Positions 9,595 to 19,881 of a stretch of 64,000 nucleotides of DNA are shown here, piece after piece. Each line of letters starts with the position of its first letter. Positions within the stretch are counted from its first letter, which is position 1. The DNA lies in NCBI RefSeq assembly GCF_026410305.1, contig NZ_JAPMLQ010000002.1, positions 186,001 to 250,000 of the forward strand, written 5' to 3'. Made by a program: the position numbers and the translations under genes. The notes under the pieces are model-generated. The model saw only the letters and a program-made list of their open reading frames with translations, did not search any database and was not told the DNA's origin. Source of the stretch: Sulfitobacter sp. F26204. GTDB lineage: Bacteria; Pseudomonadota; Alphaproteobacteria; Rhodobacterales; Rhodobacteraceae.

Positions 9595-9963
9595 ATGGTG
9601 ACGGTGCGGCGCATTGTAGCGGATATCGGGGTCGAAAATCCTGCCGAGGTGGCCGGTTTTTATCGCAGGTTGTTTGATCTGGATGTGCTGATGGATCAGG
9701 GGTGGATTGTAACGCTGGGCACAGCCGAGAAAGCCAGAGTGCAGGTTGCTTTTCTATCCGAAGGGGGGGCCGGGGCACCGGTACCGGATCTGTCGATCGA
9801 AGTGGATGACCCAGACGAAGTCTATCAGCGGGCGCAGACGTCGGGGTGTGAAATCGTCTATCCCCTGACGGATGAACCCTGGCAGGTGCGGCGGTTTTTC
9901 CTGCGTGATCCGGCAGGCAGGGTGATCAATGTACTGGCGCATTTGCAGGATCAGGACAGGTGA
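9595..9963 (+). CDS. VOC-superfamily (glyoxalase-like) protein
   Basis: 122 residues of the vicinal-oxygen-chelate fold: two beta-alpha-beta-beta-beta modules, beginning IVADIGVENPAEVAGFYRRLFDLDV and ending FFLRDPAGRVINVLAH. Proteins of this size include glyoxalases, dioxygenases and resistance proteins. Of the usual metal ligands, the first-strand His is replaced (VADIG), so a lyase with bound metal is uncertain. Probably co-transcribed with the membrane protein 12 bases upstream. Substrate unknown. Confidence 0.8.
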   Translation: MVTVRRIVADIGVENPAEVAGFYRRLFDLDVLMDQGWIVTLGTAEKARVQVAFLSEGGAGAPVPDLSIEVDDPDEVYQRAQTSGCEIVYPLTDEPWQVRRFFLRDPAGRVINVLAHLQDQDR

Positions 9964-9976
9964 ACCGGAGGCCAGT

Positions 9977-10378
9977 TCATTTGCTGGCGTGATATTCGGT
10001 GTGGGTCACATGATCGAGCCAATCCGCAGCAGAGCCATCGACGGTTTCTTGCAAGGCAATGTGGGTCATGGCGCAATCAGGCGCAGCACCGTGCCAGTGT
10101 TTTTCGCCGGGTTCGAACCAGATGACATCGCCAGGCTGGATGCGCTGGATCGGTTCGCCTGCCTTTTGTGCGAGGCCGGACCCGGCAGTAACGATCAGCG
10201 TCTGGCCCAGAGGATGTCTATGCCACGCAGTGCGGGCACCCGGTTCAAAGGTGACTGAAACCGCATTCAGACGTGCTGGGGCCGGGGCGTTGATCAATGG
10301 GTCCATGCGCACAGTGCCGGTGAAATACTGTGGGTTCGGTTTGGTCGAGGGGCGAGAGCCTGCGCGGTGGATGATCAT
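9977..10378 (-). CDS. Cupin-domain protein
   Basis: A 133-residue single-domain cupin. The two metal-binding motifs are visible: motif 1 as GARTAWHRHPLGQTLIVTAG (residues about 47-66) and motif 2 as PGDVIWFEPGEKHWHGA, which supply the three His and one Glu expected. The C-terminal MTHIALQE completes the barrel. Similar proteins accompany carboxymuconolactone-decarboxylase-like enzymes and quercetinase-like oxygenases; the substrate here is unknown. It is convergent with the VOC gene and divergent from the SDR gene. The ribosome-binding site is weak. Confidence 0.85.
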   Translation of the reverse strand: MIIHRAGSRPSTKPNPQYFTGTVRMDPLINAPAPARLNAVSVTFEPGARTAWHRHPLGQTLIVTAGSGLAQKAGEPIQRIQPGDVIWFEPGEKHWHGAAPDCAMTHIALQETVDGSAADWLDHVTHTEYHASK

Positions 10379-10452
10379 TGACGTTGCTTTCTGTGAGGGG
10401 TTGTATTTTTACTGCAGACTACATCACTTGGTGGAAACCAAAAGGGGGCGAG

Positions 10453-11229
10453 ATGGGCAATACCGCATTGATTACCGGTGCATCGGCAGGCATCGGGCAG
10501 GCATTTGCGCGTTTACATGCAGGGCGAGGCGGCGATGTCATTCTGACCGCACGGCGGCGGGAATCCTTGGAGACGCTGAAAGCCGAACTGACACAGGCCC
10601 ATGGTGTGCAAGCGTGGGTATTTCCCCTGGATCTGGGGGCTGAGGGCGCTGCGCAGTCGCTTTATTCACAGATCAAGGCAGCAGGGCTGCAGGTAGATGT
10701 ATTGATCAATAATGCAGGGTTTGGCGGGCAGGGAAAACATCTGCAGCGGCCTTTGCAGGCGGAAACAGACATGATTGATCTAAACGTCAGTGCGCTGGTG
10801 TCGCTGACCCATTTGGTTGCGCAGGATATGGTAGCGCGGGGGCAGGGGCGTATTTTGAACGTTGGGTCAACGGCGGGCTTCATGCCGGGGCCAAATCAGG
10901 CGATCTACTTTGCCACCAAGGCCTTTGTGAAGTCCTACACCGAAGCCTTGGCACAGGAAATCAAAGGTACGGGTGTGACGGCGACCCTACTGGCACCGGG
11001 GTATGTGGAGACGGAATTCGCAAAACGCGCGGATCTTGTCGGGACCAATCTGGTGAAGGGAGGTGGCAAGTCGCCGGCTTCCGTGGCCGAACATGGCTAT
11101 GATGCGATGATGGCGGGCAAGCTGGTGACGGTGAATGAGCCGTTGTTGGGTTTTGCGGTAAACTGGTTGATCCCGCTGTTGCCGCGCAGGGTTGTGTTGG
11201 CGATGGTGGAGAAAATGCAGGCGAAATAG
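10453..11229 (+). CDS. Short-chain dehydrogenase/reductase
   Basis: 258 residues from MGNTALITG, with AGGGGG closely upstream. Classical SDR landmarks: cofactor loop TGASAGIG at 8-15, NNAG at 86-89, catalytic Ser139 in NVGSTAGF, Tyr152 and Lys156 in the YxxxK pattern (YFATK). ARRRE after the second strand favours NADP(H). The C-terminus is extended and hydrophobic (LLGFAVNWLIPLLP), as in membrane-associated DltE/steroid-type SDRs. Substrate is unknown. The divergent promoter region is shared with the cupin gene. Confidence 0.88.
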   Translation: MGNTALITGASAGIGQAFARLHAGRGGDVILTARRRESLETLKAELTQAHGVQAWVFPLDLGAEGAAQSLYSQIKAAGLQVDVLINNAGFGGQGKHLQRPLQAETDMIDLNVSALVSLTHLVAQDMVARGQGRILNVGSTAGFMPGPNQAIYFATKAFVKSYTEALAQEIKGTGVTATLLAPGYVETEFAKRADLVGTNLVKGGGKSPASVAEHGYDAMMAGKLVTVNEPLLGFAVNWLIPLLPRRVVLAMVEKMQAK

Positions 11230-11235
11230 CCTTGA

Positions 11236-11249
11236 CCGCGCTTGCGCGG
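11236..11249 (+). other. Short-loop hairpin after the SDR gene
   Basis: CCGCGC-TT-GCGCGG is a perfect 6-bp stem with a two-base loop seven bases after the SDR stop. A second hairpin, CCCC/GGGG around TTGCGCCA, follows within about 15 bases. There is no T-run, so it is not a classical terminator. Confidence 0.4.
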
Positions 11250-11348
11250 CGTTGCCCCCTTGCGCCAGGGGATGCGGTTGGTTAGCAAAAATCAAACAAA
11301 TCGCGCTGCTTTTCTTCGGCGCTGAAACAGCAACCAGAAGGATTTGCC

Positions 11349-12155
11349 TTGACCATCCAGATTGATATTTCCCGCTATAACAACCTTGCGATCGAGGCAT
11401 TGGAAGATGGTGTTTGGGTGGTCACGTTGAACCGCCCCCAAAAGCGCAATGCGCTGGATCTTGATACCATCGAAGAATTGGTTGCGTTCTTTTCTGTGGC
11501 TCCGCGTGCCGGTGTTCGAGCGGTTGTGCTGGCCGGGGCAGGTGATCATTTCTGCGCAGGCCTGGACCTCATTGAACATCATGACGAAGACCGCAGCCCG
11601 GCTGACTTCATGCACGTCTGTTTGCGTTGGCATGAGGCCTTCAACAAGATGGAATATGGTGGGGTGCCCATCATTGCGGCATTGCAGGGGGCCGTGGTTG
11701 GCGGGGGGCTGGAACTGGCCAGTGCTGCGCATGTCCGGGTGATGGACAAGACCGCCTATTTTGCCTTGCCCGAAGGACAACGGGGATTGTTTACCGGTGG
11801 CGGTGCCACGATCCGTGTCACCGATCTGGTGGGCAAAGCACGAATGATCGACATGATGCTCACGGGGCGTGTCTATCAGGGACAAGAGGCAATGGATGTC
11901 GGGTTGGTGCAATATGCCGTTGAAGGGTCCAGCCTTGATGCTGCATTGGAGCTGGCCCGCAAAGCCGCGCAAAACCTGCCGCTTTCGAATTTTGCGATCT
12001 GTTCGGCCGTCAGCCATATGCAGAACATGTCGGCAATGGATGCGGCCTATGCCGAAGCCGTGGTGGCGGGCGTGGTGAACACGCAGCCCGACGCCCGAGC
12101 GCGGTTGGCTGCCTTTGCAGACAAGAGCGCGGCGAGGGTACGCCCCAAAGACTGA
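11349..12155 (+). CDS. Enoyl-CoA hydratase/isomerase family (crotonase) protein
   Basis: 268 residues with a TTG start at 11349, supported by AGAAGGA a few bases upstream and by the lack of a better start. Crotonase features: the substrate-binding stretch [11 protein letters not shown], oxyanion-hole segments [10 protein letters not shown] and [11 protein letters not shown], and [13 protein letters not shown]. The second catalytic Glu of hydratases appears as E in LPEGQ, whereas the first position (ELA in GGGLELA) is compatible with activity. Reaction and substrate are not fixed by sequence. It is followed by a strong terminator, so it is probably monocistronic. Confidence 0.85.
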   Translation: MTIQIDISRYNNLAIEALEDGVWVVTLNRPQKRNALDLDTIEELVAFFSVAPRAGVRAVVLAGAGDHFCAGLDLIEHHDEDRSPADFMHVCLRWHEAFNKMEYGGVPIIAALQGAVVGGGLELASAAHVRVMDKTAYFALPEGQRGLFTGGGATIRVTDLVGKARMIDMMLTGRVYQGQEAMDVGLVQYAVEGSSLDAALELARKAAQNLPLSNFAICSAVSHMQNMSAMDAAYAEAVVAGVVNTQPDARARLAAFADKSAARVRPKD

Positions 12156-12173
12156 TTTAGAGCGACGATTAAT

Positions 12174-12204
12174 AAAGGCCCCGTGCAATATGCCGGGGCC
12201 TTTT
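12174..12204 (+). terminator. Rho-independent terminator after the crotonase gene
   Basis: AAGGCCCCG and CGGGGCCTT form a long GC-rich stem around TGCAATATGC, followed by TTTT; the AAA in front makes it potentially bidirectional. It sits 19 bases beyond the crotonase stop, about 70 bases before the glyA stop on the other strand. Confidence 0.85.
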
Positions 12205-12276
12205 GCGATTTCTGGGTTCGTTGGCGCGGACCGTTGCCTGATCTAGAGGGCCGGTTCTGGTTGCCTGCCCCTGACG

Positions 12277-13554
12277 CTATAGGTTCGGATAGAGGGGGAA
12301 GCGGGCGCACAAGGCCTCGACTTCGCTACGCACCTTGGCTTCGACCTCGGCGTTGCCCTCTTCGCCGTTGGCGGCCAATCCGTCGACCACTTCGGTGATC
12401 CAATCAGCGATCTGACGGAATTCGGATTCGCCAAAACCGCGGGTCGTCCCTGCGGGGGAGCCGAGGCGGATGCCCGAGGTCACCGTTGGCTTTTCGGGAT
12501 CAAAGGGAACGCCATTCTTGTTGCAGGTGATATGGGCGCGGCCCAAGGCCTTGTCGGTTGCATTGCCCTTAACGCCTTTGGGACGCAGGTCAACCAGTAC
12601 GACATGGGTGTCGGTGCCGTGGGTGACCGTATCGAGGCCACCTTTGATCAGTTGGTCAGACAGAGCCTGCGCATTCTTGATCACCTGCTGGATATAGGTC
12701 TTGAATTCAGGACGCAGAGCTTCGCCAAAGGCCACGGCTTTGGCTGCGATGACGTGCATCAGCGGGCCGCCCTGAATACCGGGGAAGATGGCGGAGTTGA
12801 ACTTTTTCGCCAGCGCCTCGTCATTGGTGAGGATCATGCCACCGCGCGGGCCGCGCAGGGTTTTGTGGGTTGTCGTAGTTGCGACATGCGCATGCGGGAA
12901 GGGGGAAGGGTGTTCGCCCGCCGCGACCAGACCCGCAAAATGCGCCATGTCCACGTGCAGATATGCGCCCACGGAATCAGCGATTTCGCGCATTTTGGCG
13001 AAGTCGATCTGGCGCGGAATGGCAGAACCGCCGGCGATGATCATCTTGGGCTTATGTTCGGTGGCAAGTTCCTGCACCTGGTCATAGTCCAGCAGATTGT
13101 CCTGTTTGCGCACACCGTATTGCACGGCGTTGAACCATTTGCCCGACTGGTTGGGTTTGGCCCCGTGGGTCAGGTGACCACCGGCGTCCAGCGACATGCC
13201 AAGGATCGTATCGCCCGGCGTCAACAGCGCCTGAAACACGCCCTGGTTGGCCTGGGAACCCGAATTGGGCTGTACGTTTGCAAAGTCACAGGCAAACAAT
13301 TTGCAGGCCCGTTCGATTGCGAGATTTTCGGCAACGTCAACATAATCGCAACCGCCATAATAGCGCCGACCCGGATAGCCTTCGGCGTATTTGTTTGTCA
13401 TTATCGAACCCTGTGCTTCGAGCACTGCGGCAGAAACGATATTCTCGGAAGCGATCAATTCGATCTCGTTGCGTTGGCGGCCAAGCTCGCCTGTGATTGA
13501 CGCTTCTACGTCAGGGTCCGTATCGGCAAGCGTAGCGGTAAAGAAATCTTTCAT
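12277..13554 (-). CDS. glyA: Serine hydroxymethyltransferase
   Basis: PLP enzyme interconverting serine and glycine with transfer of the one-carbon unit to tetrahydrofolate. 425 residues from MKDFFTATL, the usual length; AAGGA lies 8 bases upstream of the ATG. The PLP lysine is in [16 protein letters not shown], and other hallmarks are [19 protein letters not shown] and [16 protein letters not shown]. It is divergent from nadK with 180 bases between; no glycine riboswitch structure is recognised there. Confidence 0.97.
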   Translation of the reverse strand: MKDFFTATLADTDPDVEASITGELGRQRNEIELIASENIVSAAVLEAQGSIMTNKYAEGYPGRRYYGGCDYVDVAENLAIERACKLFACDFANVQPNSGSQANQGVFQALLTPGDTILGMSLDAGGHLTHGAKPNQSGKWFNAVQYGVRKQDNLLDYDQVQELATEHKPKMIIAGGSAIPRQIDFAKMREIADSVGAYLHVDMAHFAGLVAAGEHPSPFPHAHVATTTTHKTLRGPRGGMILTNDEALAKKFNSAIFPGIQGGPLMHVIAAKAVAFGEALRPEFKTYIQQVIKNAQALSDQLIKGGLDTVTHGTDTHVVLVDLRPKGVKGNATDKALGRAHITCNKNGVPFDPEKPTVTSGIRLGSPAGTTRGFGESEFRQIADWITEVVDGLAANGEEGNAEVEAKVRSEVEALCARFPLYPNL

Positions 13555-13736
13555 GGTGCATGTCCTTTTAGCCCGAGAGTTGGCGTTTCGTAACGGAAGC
13601 AGTGTCAATCTGGAAGACTCGAAAGCGTCTCAAGGCAAGATATGTGCGACCGCACTGGCCCCGAGCGGAATTTTGTGTTTGGTTTGAGGGAATTTGCGGC
13701 GCATTGGAAACCCATGACCATGTCTGGACACTCTTT
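13555..13736. promoter_or_regulatory. Divergent promoter region glyA/nadK
   Basis: 182 bases separating two divergent housekeeping genes. In-frame extensions of nadK into this region exist but do not look like kinase sequence. I could not identify specific -35/-10 boxes, dyads or a riboswitch. Confidence 0.4.
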
Positions 13737-14492
13737 ATGAAGATTGCATTTGCGGCCAGCCGGGCTGCTGTCGCACAGACTGCGCGGGCGGCGTTGATCG
13801 GGCGCTATGATGATGTTCCGCTAGAAGAGGCCGACGTGATTGTAGCGCTGGGCGGTGACGGTTTCATGCTTCAAACCCTGCATGATACGCAGCATTTGGA
13901 TGCTCCCGTATATGGCATGAACCGGGGCACGATCGGGTTCTTGATGAACATCTACGGCGAAAGCGATCTGGTTGAGCGGTTGCAGGCAGCAGAACGCGAG
14001 GTAATCAATCCGCTTAGCATGACAGCAACCCACGTTGACGGGTCCACCTCACGGGCGCTGGCGTTGAATGAGGTTGCCTTGTTGCGGGCGGGTCCGCAGG
14101 CAGCGAAGTTGCAGATTACCGTCGACGGACGCTTGCGGATGCAGGAACTCGTGTGCGACGGGGCGCTGGTGGCGACACCTGCCGGATCGACGGCCTATAA
14201 CTATTCGGCGCATGGGCCTATTCTGCCGATCGGGTCCGATGTTCTGGCCTTGACGGCGATGGCGGCCTTCAGACCCCGCAGGTGGCGCGGTGCCCTTTTG
14301 CCCAAGAAAGCGAGGGTGCGCTTTGATGTGCTTGAGCCTGAAAAACGGCCGGTGATGGCGGATGCGGATGGCAACAGCCACCGTGATGTTGTGTCGGTCG
14401 AGATCGTGTCAGACCCCGAGATCGAACATGCCATTCTGTTTGATCCCGGCCACGGATTGGAAGAGCGGCTGATCTCGGAGCAGTTTACCTAA
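13737..14492 (+). CDS. nadK: NAD kinase
   Basis: ATP-dependent phosphorylation of NAD to NADP in the cytoplasm. 251 residues from [10 protein letters not shown], the normal size for the short alphaproteobacterial form. The diagnostic GGDGFML (39-45), [10 protein letters not shown] and [16 protein letters not shown] motifs are all present, as is the substrate-binding [11 protein letters not shown]. It is convergent with prpE with only 17 bases between stops and no clear terminator. Confidence 0.95.
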   Translation: MKIAFAASRAAVAQTARAALIGRYDDVPLEEADVIVALGGDGFMLQTLHDTQHLDAPVYGMNRGTIGFLMNIYGESDLVERLQAAEREVINPLSMTATHVDGSTSRALALNEVALLRAGPQAAKLQITVDGRLRMQELVCDGALVATPAGSTAYNYSAHGPILPIGSDVLALTAMAAFRPRRWRGALLPKKARVRFDVLEPEKRPVMADADGNSHRDVVSVEIVSDPEIEHAILFDPGHGLEERLISEQFT

Positions 14493-14509
14493 GCCCCGTG
14501 CCCAGGGAA

Positions 14510-16399
14510 TTACCCGGCATAGCCTATACCCTGCAAAGCTGTTTTGATTTCGTCCAGAACGGCGGGATCATCAATGGTGGCGGGCATCTTGTATGGTGCG
14601 CTATCGGCGATCTTGACCATTGTCGCGCGCAGGATCTTGCCTGATCGCGTCTTGGGCAGACGGTCCACAACCAGCGCCATCTTGAAGGCGGCGACGGGGC
14701 CTATCTGGTCGCGGATGCGTTTCACACATTCGGTTGTTATCTCGTCATGGGGGCGGTCAACACCTTTGGAAAGGCAGACAAATCCCATGGGAACCTGTCC
14801 TTTGAGAGGGTCGCTGACACCGATCACCGCGCATTCGGCAACGTCGGGGTGGCCTGCAAGGGCTTCTTCCATGGCACCAGTCGACAGGCGATGGCCCGCG
14901 ACATTGATCACATCATCCGTGCGCGCCATGATATAAAGGTAGCCGTCTTCGTCCATCATGCCGGCGTCACCGGTCTCATAGTAACCCGGAAAGGTGGTGA
15001 GATAGGATTTCTGGAAGCGGTCCGTGGCATTCCAAAGCGTCGGCAAGGTGCCTGGCGGCAAGGGAAGTTTGATGGCTATCGCGCCAAGTTCACCAGGTTT
15101 TTGCGGGTGTCCAGTTTCGTCAAGGATGTGCACGTCATAGCCAGGCATGGGCACAGTGGGCGAGCCTATCTTGACCGGCAGCGCCTCAAGACCAGCTGGA
15201 TTGCCGACAATGGTATAGCCGGTTTCTGTTTGCCACCAATGGTCATAGACGGGTTTGCCCAGTTTTTCCTGTGCCCATTCAATGGTGTCAGGATCGGCGC
15301 GTTCGCCCGCGAGGTAAAGCGCGCGCAGGCCAGAGAGATCGTATTTTTTGATAAATTCGCCCTTCGGATCCTCGCGTTTGACAGCGCGGATCGCAGTGGG
15401 GGCAGTAAAGAAGCTGCGCACATTATGTTGTTGGATGACGCGCCAGAATGTGCCGGCGTCCGGCGTGCCGACTGGTTTGCCTTCGAATACAACGGTGGTG
15501 TTGCCCGCGACCAGCGGACCATAACAGATATAGGAATGACCAACGACCCAGCCGACATCGGAGGCCGCCCAGAAGACATCGCCCGGATCGACGTTATAGA
15601 TGTTTTTCATCGTCCAGTTCAGGGCAACCAGATGCCCGCCTGTGGCACGCACGACACCTTTGGGCGCACCGGTCGTGCCGGAGGTGTAAAGGATATATGC
15701 AGGAAAGTTACCCTCGACCGGAATACAAGCGGTGGGACGGGACTTTGCTACTGCATCCTGCCAGTTGATGTCACGCTCTGGGATCAGGTCGCATTGATGT
15801 TCTTCGCGTTGATAGATCACGCAAAAGTCAGGTTTATGCGCGGATTGTTTGATGGCGTTGTCGAGCAGGGGTTTATATTCGACGACACGCCCAGGTTCCA
15901 GCCCGCAAGAGGCCGCGAGGATGGCCTTGGGTTTGCAATCTTCGATGCGCACGGCCAGTTCATTGGCGGCAAATCCACCAAAAACCACGCAATGGATCGC
16001 GCCCAGACGCGCACAGGCCAACATGGCTTCAAGCGCCTGCGGGATCATGGGCATGTAGATGATGACAGTGTCGCCTTTATCAACACCGTTCGCGGCCAGA
16101 ACACCGGCAAGCAGGGAGACACGGTTTTGCAGTTGCGAAAAGGTTATTTTCTCCAGGCTGTCGGTGATGGGGCTGTCATGGATGATGGCAACCTGATTGC
16201 CGCGCCCCTGTTCAACGTGACGATCCACGGCATTGTAACAGCCGTTCACCATGCCATCGGCGTACCATTCATACAGGTTATTGCCATGATCCGAGAGCGC
16301 TTTGGTCGGTGCAACTGTCCAGTCGATCGACTTCGCCTGATCGAGCCAATAGGCCTCTGGGTTATTTTTGCAGCGTTCGTATGTTTCGCGATATCCCAT
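14510..16399 (-). CDS. prpE: Propionate--CoA ligase
   Basis: Activates propionate to propionyl-CoA with ATP through an acyl-adenylate. 629 residues from MGYRETYERC with GGAGG upstream of the ATG. It is an acetyl/propionyl-CoA synthetase: P-loop-like YTSGTTGAPKG, then VRATGGH, which is the PrpE-type sequence, DVGWVVGHSYI, WWQTETG, and the acetylatable lysine motif KTRSGKILRATM at the C-terminus. No 2-methylcitrate-cycle genes are adjacent; propionyl-CoA carboxylase genes are not in the window. Specificity for propionate over acetate is inferred from the subfamily motifs. Confidence 0.92.
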   Translation of the reverse strand: MGYRETYERCKNNPEAYWLDQAKSIDWTVAPTKALSDHGNNLYEWYADGMVNGCYNAVDRHVEQGRGNQVAIIHDSPITDSLEKITFSQLQNRVSLLAGVLAANGVDKGDTVIIYMPMIPQALEAMLACARLGAIHCVVFGGFAANELAVRIEDCKPKAILAASCGLEPGRVVEYKPLLDNAIKQSAHKPDFCVIYQREEHQCDLIPERDINWQDAVAKSRPTACIPVEGNFPAYILYTSGTTGAPKGVVRATGGHLVALNWTMKNIYNVDPGDVFWAASDVGWVVGHSYICYGPLVAGNTTVVFEGKPVGTPDAGTFWRVIQQHNVRSFFTAPTAIRAVKREDPKGEFIKKYDLSGLRALYLAGERADPDTIEWAQEKLGKPVYDHWWQTETGYTIVGNPAGLEALPVKIGSPTVPMPGYDVHILDETGHPQKPGELGAIAIKLPLPPGTLPTLWNATDRFQKSYLTTFPGYYETGDAGMMDEDGYLYIMARTDDVINVAGHRLSTGAMEEALAGHPDVAECAVIGVSDPLKGQVPMGFVCLSKGVDRPHDEITTECVKRIRDQIGPVAAFKMALVVDRLPKTRSGKILRATMVKIADSAPYKMPATIDDPAVLDEIKTALQGIGYAG

Positions 16400-16610
16400 G
16401 GTTTTTCCTCCCCAGTTTCCCATTGTTAGGCAGCAGGCGCAGCGGGAGCAAGACAGCAGGGCCTAATCGGGAGCGAAATGGAGGGAATGTCGCAGGCAGG
16501 CGGCTTGATTTTCGCACCAGAATTGAACGAGGAGGCCAAGTTCCCACTGGTAACTATTTGATAAGCTGTTATCCCGGCAAGAGGAACTGCCGTTTCCGGG
16601 GAAGTGAATC

Positions 16611-17381
16611 ATGAGTCTGCGTCTTCTGTCAGCTGTTGCTGTTGTATCGACCTTTGCCGCTGTGGCGCCTTTGGCTGCGCAGGAACGGTCGTTGAATTTC
16701 GGGCTCGGATTCGGGCTTTCCGTGGACCGTTCTTTTTTCGGTGCGGACAGTTACAAGGTTTCTGCTTCGCCCAGATTTACATTCGGCAACCTTACATGGG
16801 GTCGCTTGGACCTTGGCGACAGCATAGGTGAAGTGCCGAAGAATGGCCTGTCGCTTGGCGGTGCCTTTCGGATCGTCGGGTCACGTGATGCAGAAGATAA
16901 CCCTAAACTTGCCGGTCTTGATGATATTGATACCGCGGTCGAACTTGGCCTCAACCTGAACTTTCAACAGACGCATTGGCGCGCTTTTGGTGAGATACGC
17001 CAAGGGTTTGGCGGCCACGAAGGTGTTGCGGGCACACTGGGTGCCGACGTGATTTTCCGGCCTACGGATCGCTGGACAGTGACCGCCGGACCGCGGCTGT
17101 ATCTGGGGGACAGCAAATACGCCGGCACCTATTACGGTGTGACCGTTGTCGAAGCCGCAAATTCGAATTTCTCAGCATATGATGCCGATGGCGGTGCATT
17201 GGGTGCGGGAATCGAAATCGGTGCCACCTATCGGATTGACGATCGCTGGTCGTTTGAAGGGTCGCTGGCCTATGAGAAACTGTTGAATGATGCGGCTGAT
17301 AGCCCGATCACCCAGGTTGGCTCTGATGACAATCTGAGTTTGCGGATCGGACTAAGTCGCGCCTTTACTCTTAACTTTTGA
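16611..17381 (+). CDS. MipA/OmpV-family outer-membrane protein
   Basis: 256 residues with a signal peptide (MSLRLLSAVAVVSTFAAVAPLAA, cleavage near residue 23) and a beta-barrel: alternating hydrophobic/polar strands with many Gly and aromatic residues, ending in a strand with a terminal Phe (RAFTLNF), the usual Bam recognition signal. The GGALGAGIEIGATYRIDDRWSFEGSLAYEKL block matches the MipA/OmpV family, thought to scaffold murein enzymes or to act as porins. It is monocistronic, divergent from prpE and convergent with maeB. Confidence 0.8.
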   Translation: MSLRLLSAVAVVSTFAAVAPLAAQERSLNFGLGFGLSVDRSFFGADSYKVSASPRFTFGNLTWGRLDLGDSIGEVPKNGLSLGGAFRIVGSRDAEDNPKLAGLDDIDTAVELGLNLNFQQTHWRAFGEIRQGFGGHEGVAGTLGADVIFRPTDRWTVTAGPRLYLGDSKYAGTYYGVTVVEAANSNFSAYDADGGALGAGIEIGATYRIDDRWSFEGSLAYEKLLNDAADSPITQVGSDDNLSLRIGLSRAFTLNF

Positions 17382-17397
17382 TTCAAATCGTTTCGAC

Positions 17398-19671
17398 CTA
17401 CCCGTAATGGGCGACGGGGGTGCCGGCAATGGCACCGACGTTCAGCAATCCACGGGCGGTGATTGACGGCGAAACGATGTGAGCCTTGTTGCCCATGCCC
17501 ATCAGGATTGGCCCAACTTCGAGTCCGCCGCCCTTCATTTTCAAGATGTTACGTACGCCGGAGGCTGCATCTGCATGTGCAAAGACCAGCACATTGGCAG
17601 GCCCCTGCATGCGATTGCTGGGCATCAGGCGTTCGCGCAGTTCAGGATCAAGCGCAGTGTCGATGTTCATTTCTCCTTCGTAACAGAAGTCAGCCTTTTC
17701 CGCGTCGAGCAATCGGATTGCCGCGCGCAGGCGTCCGCCCGTGCCCTCACCCTGATTCCCGAACTGGGATTGTGAACAAAAAGCGATACGTGGTTCGATG
17801 CCGAAACGACGCACATGACGGGCGGCACCACGGGCGATCCCCGCGATCTGTTCGGGATTCGGATGCAGGTGCACCTGTGTATCTGCAATAAACAACGGCC
17901 CGTCCTCCAGAATCATCATGCTGAGCGCGCCATCAGGGCGCAGACCGTCACGTCCGAGAATTTCATCCACAAAGTTCAGATGCCAGCGGAATTCGCCAAA
18001 TGTGCCACAAATCAAACTGTCTGCTTCACCACGATGCACCATGACTGAGCCGATGGCCGTGCTGTTGGTACGCATGATCGCCTTGGCAATATCGGGGCTA
18101 ACGCCGCGGCGGCACATCAGGCCGTGATAGGTTTCCCAGTAATCGCGGTAGCGTGGATCGTTTTCCGGGTTCACCAGATCGACGTTTTCACCAATCCGCA
18201 AGGTGAGACCTGCCTGTTCGATCCGGCGTTGGATGACCTCGGGGCGGCCGATGAGGATTGGTGTTTCGACCGTTTCTTCAATGATCGCCTGTGCGGCGCG
18301 CAGGACCCTTTCATCTTCGCCTTCGGCAAAGACGATCTTGCGCGGAGAGGTGCGGGCAGCTTCGAATACCGGACGCATGAGCAAGGCAGATTTGAAAACC
18401 GACCCGTCTAGTTTCTGGCGATATGCATCGAGATCCTCAAGCGGGCGTGTCGCCACCCCGGTTGCCATGGCAGCCTTTGCCACTGCCGAGGAAACCACGC
18501 CGATCAGGCGTGGATCGAAGGGCTTGGGAATGAGGTAATCCGCCCCGAATGTAAGCTGTTCACCCTGATAGGCGGCGGCGGCTTCGGCACTGGTAGTCGT
18601 ACGCGCCAATTCAGCGATACCCGCGATACAGGCGAGTTGCATTTCATCGTTGATGGTCGTTGCCCCCACATCCAGCGCGCCACGGAAAATAAAAGGAAAA
18701 CACAACACGTTGTTGACCTGATTGGGAAAATCAGACCGGCCTGTTGCGATGATCGCATCCGGCGCAACCTCGCGCGCCAGGTCGGGCAGGATTTCGGGCG
18801 TGGGATTGGCCAGCGCAAAGATGATCGGGCGTTTGCCCATTTTCTTGACCATTTCCTGACTTAGAACACCGGGGCCTGACAAACCCAAGAACAGGTCGGC
18901 ATCGGGGATGACATCATCAAGCGTGCGCATCTCTGTTTGCTGCGCGAATTCCGATTTGATCGGATTCATGTCGATCTCACGGCCCTCATAAACCAATCCG
19001 TGTACGTCACAAAGCCAGACATTCTTTCGTTGCACACCAAGTTTGAGAAGCATGTTCAAACAGGCGATGCCAGCAGCGCCGCCGCCGGTCGATACGATCT
19101 TGATGTCTTTGAATTTTTTGCCCGTGACATGCAGGGCATTGGTGACGGCCGCCCCCACTACAATGGCGGTGCCGTGCTGATCGTCATGAAAAACCGGTAT
19201 GTTCATGCGTTCGCGGCAAAGTCGTTCAACGGTAAAACAATCGGGTGCTTTGATGTCTTCCAGGTTGATCGCGCCGAAGCTGGGTTCAAGTGCACAGACG
19301 ATGTCGGCCAGCTTTTCCGGGTCGGTCTGGTCTACTTCGATGTCGAAGCAGTCGATGTTGGCAAATTTCTTGAACAGGACGGCTTTGCCTTCCATCACCG
19401 GCTTGGACGCCAGTGCGCCGATATTGCCAAGCCCCAATACTGCAGTGCCATTCGTCACAACGGCGACCAGATTTGCACGAGAGGTGTAGAGTGCTGCATT
19501 GGCGGGATCGGCCTTGATTTCAAGGCAAGCCTCGGCGACGCCGGGAGAATAGGCGCGGGCAAGGTCGCGGCCATTGGCCAGCGGTTTGGTTGCCCGGATC
19601 TCAAGTTTTCCGGGTTTGGGAAAGGCGTGATAATCCAGTGCTGCCTGGCGTAGATTCGGCGTGTCGGTCAT
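17398..19671 (-). CDS. maeB: NADP-dependent malic enzyme fused to a phosphotransacetylase-like domain
   Basis: Oxidative decarboxylation of malate to pyruvate with NADP+. 757 residues: an N-terminal malic enzyme (about 1-430, with [32 protein letters not shown] and the Rossmann [19 protein letters not shown]) and a C-terminal domain homologous to phosphate acetyltransferase (about 435-757), which in MaeB proteins is regulatory (acetyl-CoA sensing), not catalytic. Length and architecture are normal for MaeB. A palindrome lies 25-42 bases upstream of the ATG, a likely operator or promoter element. Confidence 0.95.
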   Translation of the reverse strand: MTDTPNLRQAALDYHAFPKPGKLEIRATKPLANGRDLARAYSPGVAEACLEIKADPANAALYTSRANLVAVVTNGTAVLGLGNIGALASKPVMEGKAVLFKKFANIDCFDIEVDQTDPEKLADIVCALEPSFGAINLEDIKAPDCFTVERLCRERMNIPVFHDDQHGTAIVVGAAVTNALHVTGKKFKDIKIVSTGGGAAGIACLNMLLKLGVQRKNVWLCDVHGLVYEGREIDMNPIKSEFAQQTEMRTLDDVIPDADLFLGLSGPGVLSQEMVKKMGKRPIIFALANPTPEILPDLAREVAPDAIIATGRSDFPNQVNNVLCFPFIFRGALDVGATTINDEMQLACIAGIAELARTTTSAEAAAAYQGEQLTFGADYLIPKPFDPRLIGVVSSAVAKAAMATGVATRPLEDLDAYRQKLDGSVFKSALLMRPVFEAARTSPRKIVFAEGEDERVLRAAQAIIEETVETPILIGRPEVIQRRIEQAGLTLRIGENVDLVNPENDPRYRDYWETYHGLMCRRGVSPDIAKAIMRTNSTAIGSVMVHRGEADSLICGTFGEFRWHLNFVDEILGRDGLRPDGALSMMILEDGPLFIADTQVHLHPNPEQIAGIARGAARHVRRFGIEPRIAFCSQSQFGNQGEGTGGRLRAAIRLLDAEKADFCYEGEMNIDTALDPELRERLMPSNRMQGPANVLVFAHADAASGVRNILKMKGGGLEVGPILMGMGNKAHIVSPSITARGLLNVGAIAGTPVAHYG

Positions 19672-19695
19672 TCTCTTCGGCCTCCCATGAATATA

Positions 19696-19713
19696 TAGTT
19701 TAGCGTTAAACTA
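19696..19713. promoter_or_regulatory. Operator-like palindrome upstream of maeB
   Basis: TAGTTTA-GCGT-TAAACTA is a perfect 7-bp inverted repeat with a four-base centre in AT-rich surroundings, 25-42 bases before the maeB start, in the divergent region with cdd. Its form suits a dimeric repressor of the MarR/GntR type; the regulator is not identified. Confidence 0.55.
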
Positions 19714-19881
19714 CTTTTTCCAGCCTGTCAGCTGCATTGCGCTGCACATCTATTGTGCTGCCCTCTGGTGCTGGTGTTCCTGTAGGCTAATTGGAAAAGG
19801 TGCGAAGGGGAAGGTGGCGTGTTTTTGCCCCTCGAAACTTGTCCGAGCATTACCTATAGTTCTGCGACCAAGGGGGCATTG

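Noticed and set aside
10111..10125. GGTTCGAACC, resembling a tRNA T-loop
   Set aside because: Lies in the cupin coding sequence and no acceptor or anticodon stem can be built around it.
11292..12188. Minus-strand open frame opposite the crotonase gene
   Set aside because: It mirrors the crotonase and runs into the terminator; composition is His/Arg-rich as expected for antisense frames.
12174..12204. Considered as an attachment site or repeat because of its long palindrome
   Set aside because: Structure plus T-run and position after a stop codon fit a terminator.
13555..13736. Possible glycine riboswitch upstream of glyA
   Set aside because: No paired aptamer-like conserved core could be recognised, and such riboswitches normally precede gcv genes.
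14747..16429. Long plus-strand open frame of 560 codons opposite prpE
   Set aside because: It is antisense to a complete, well-supported PrpE and shows no recognisable domain; third-position GC bias of the real gene keeps such frames open.
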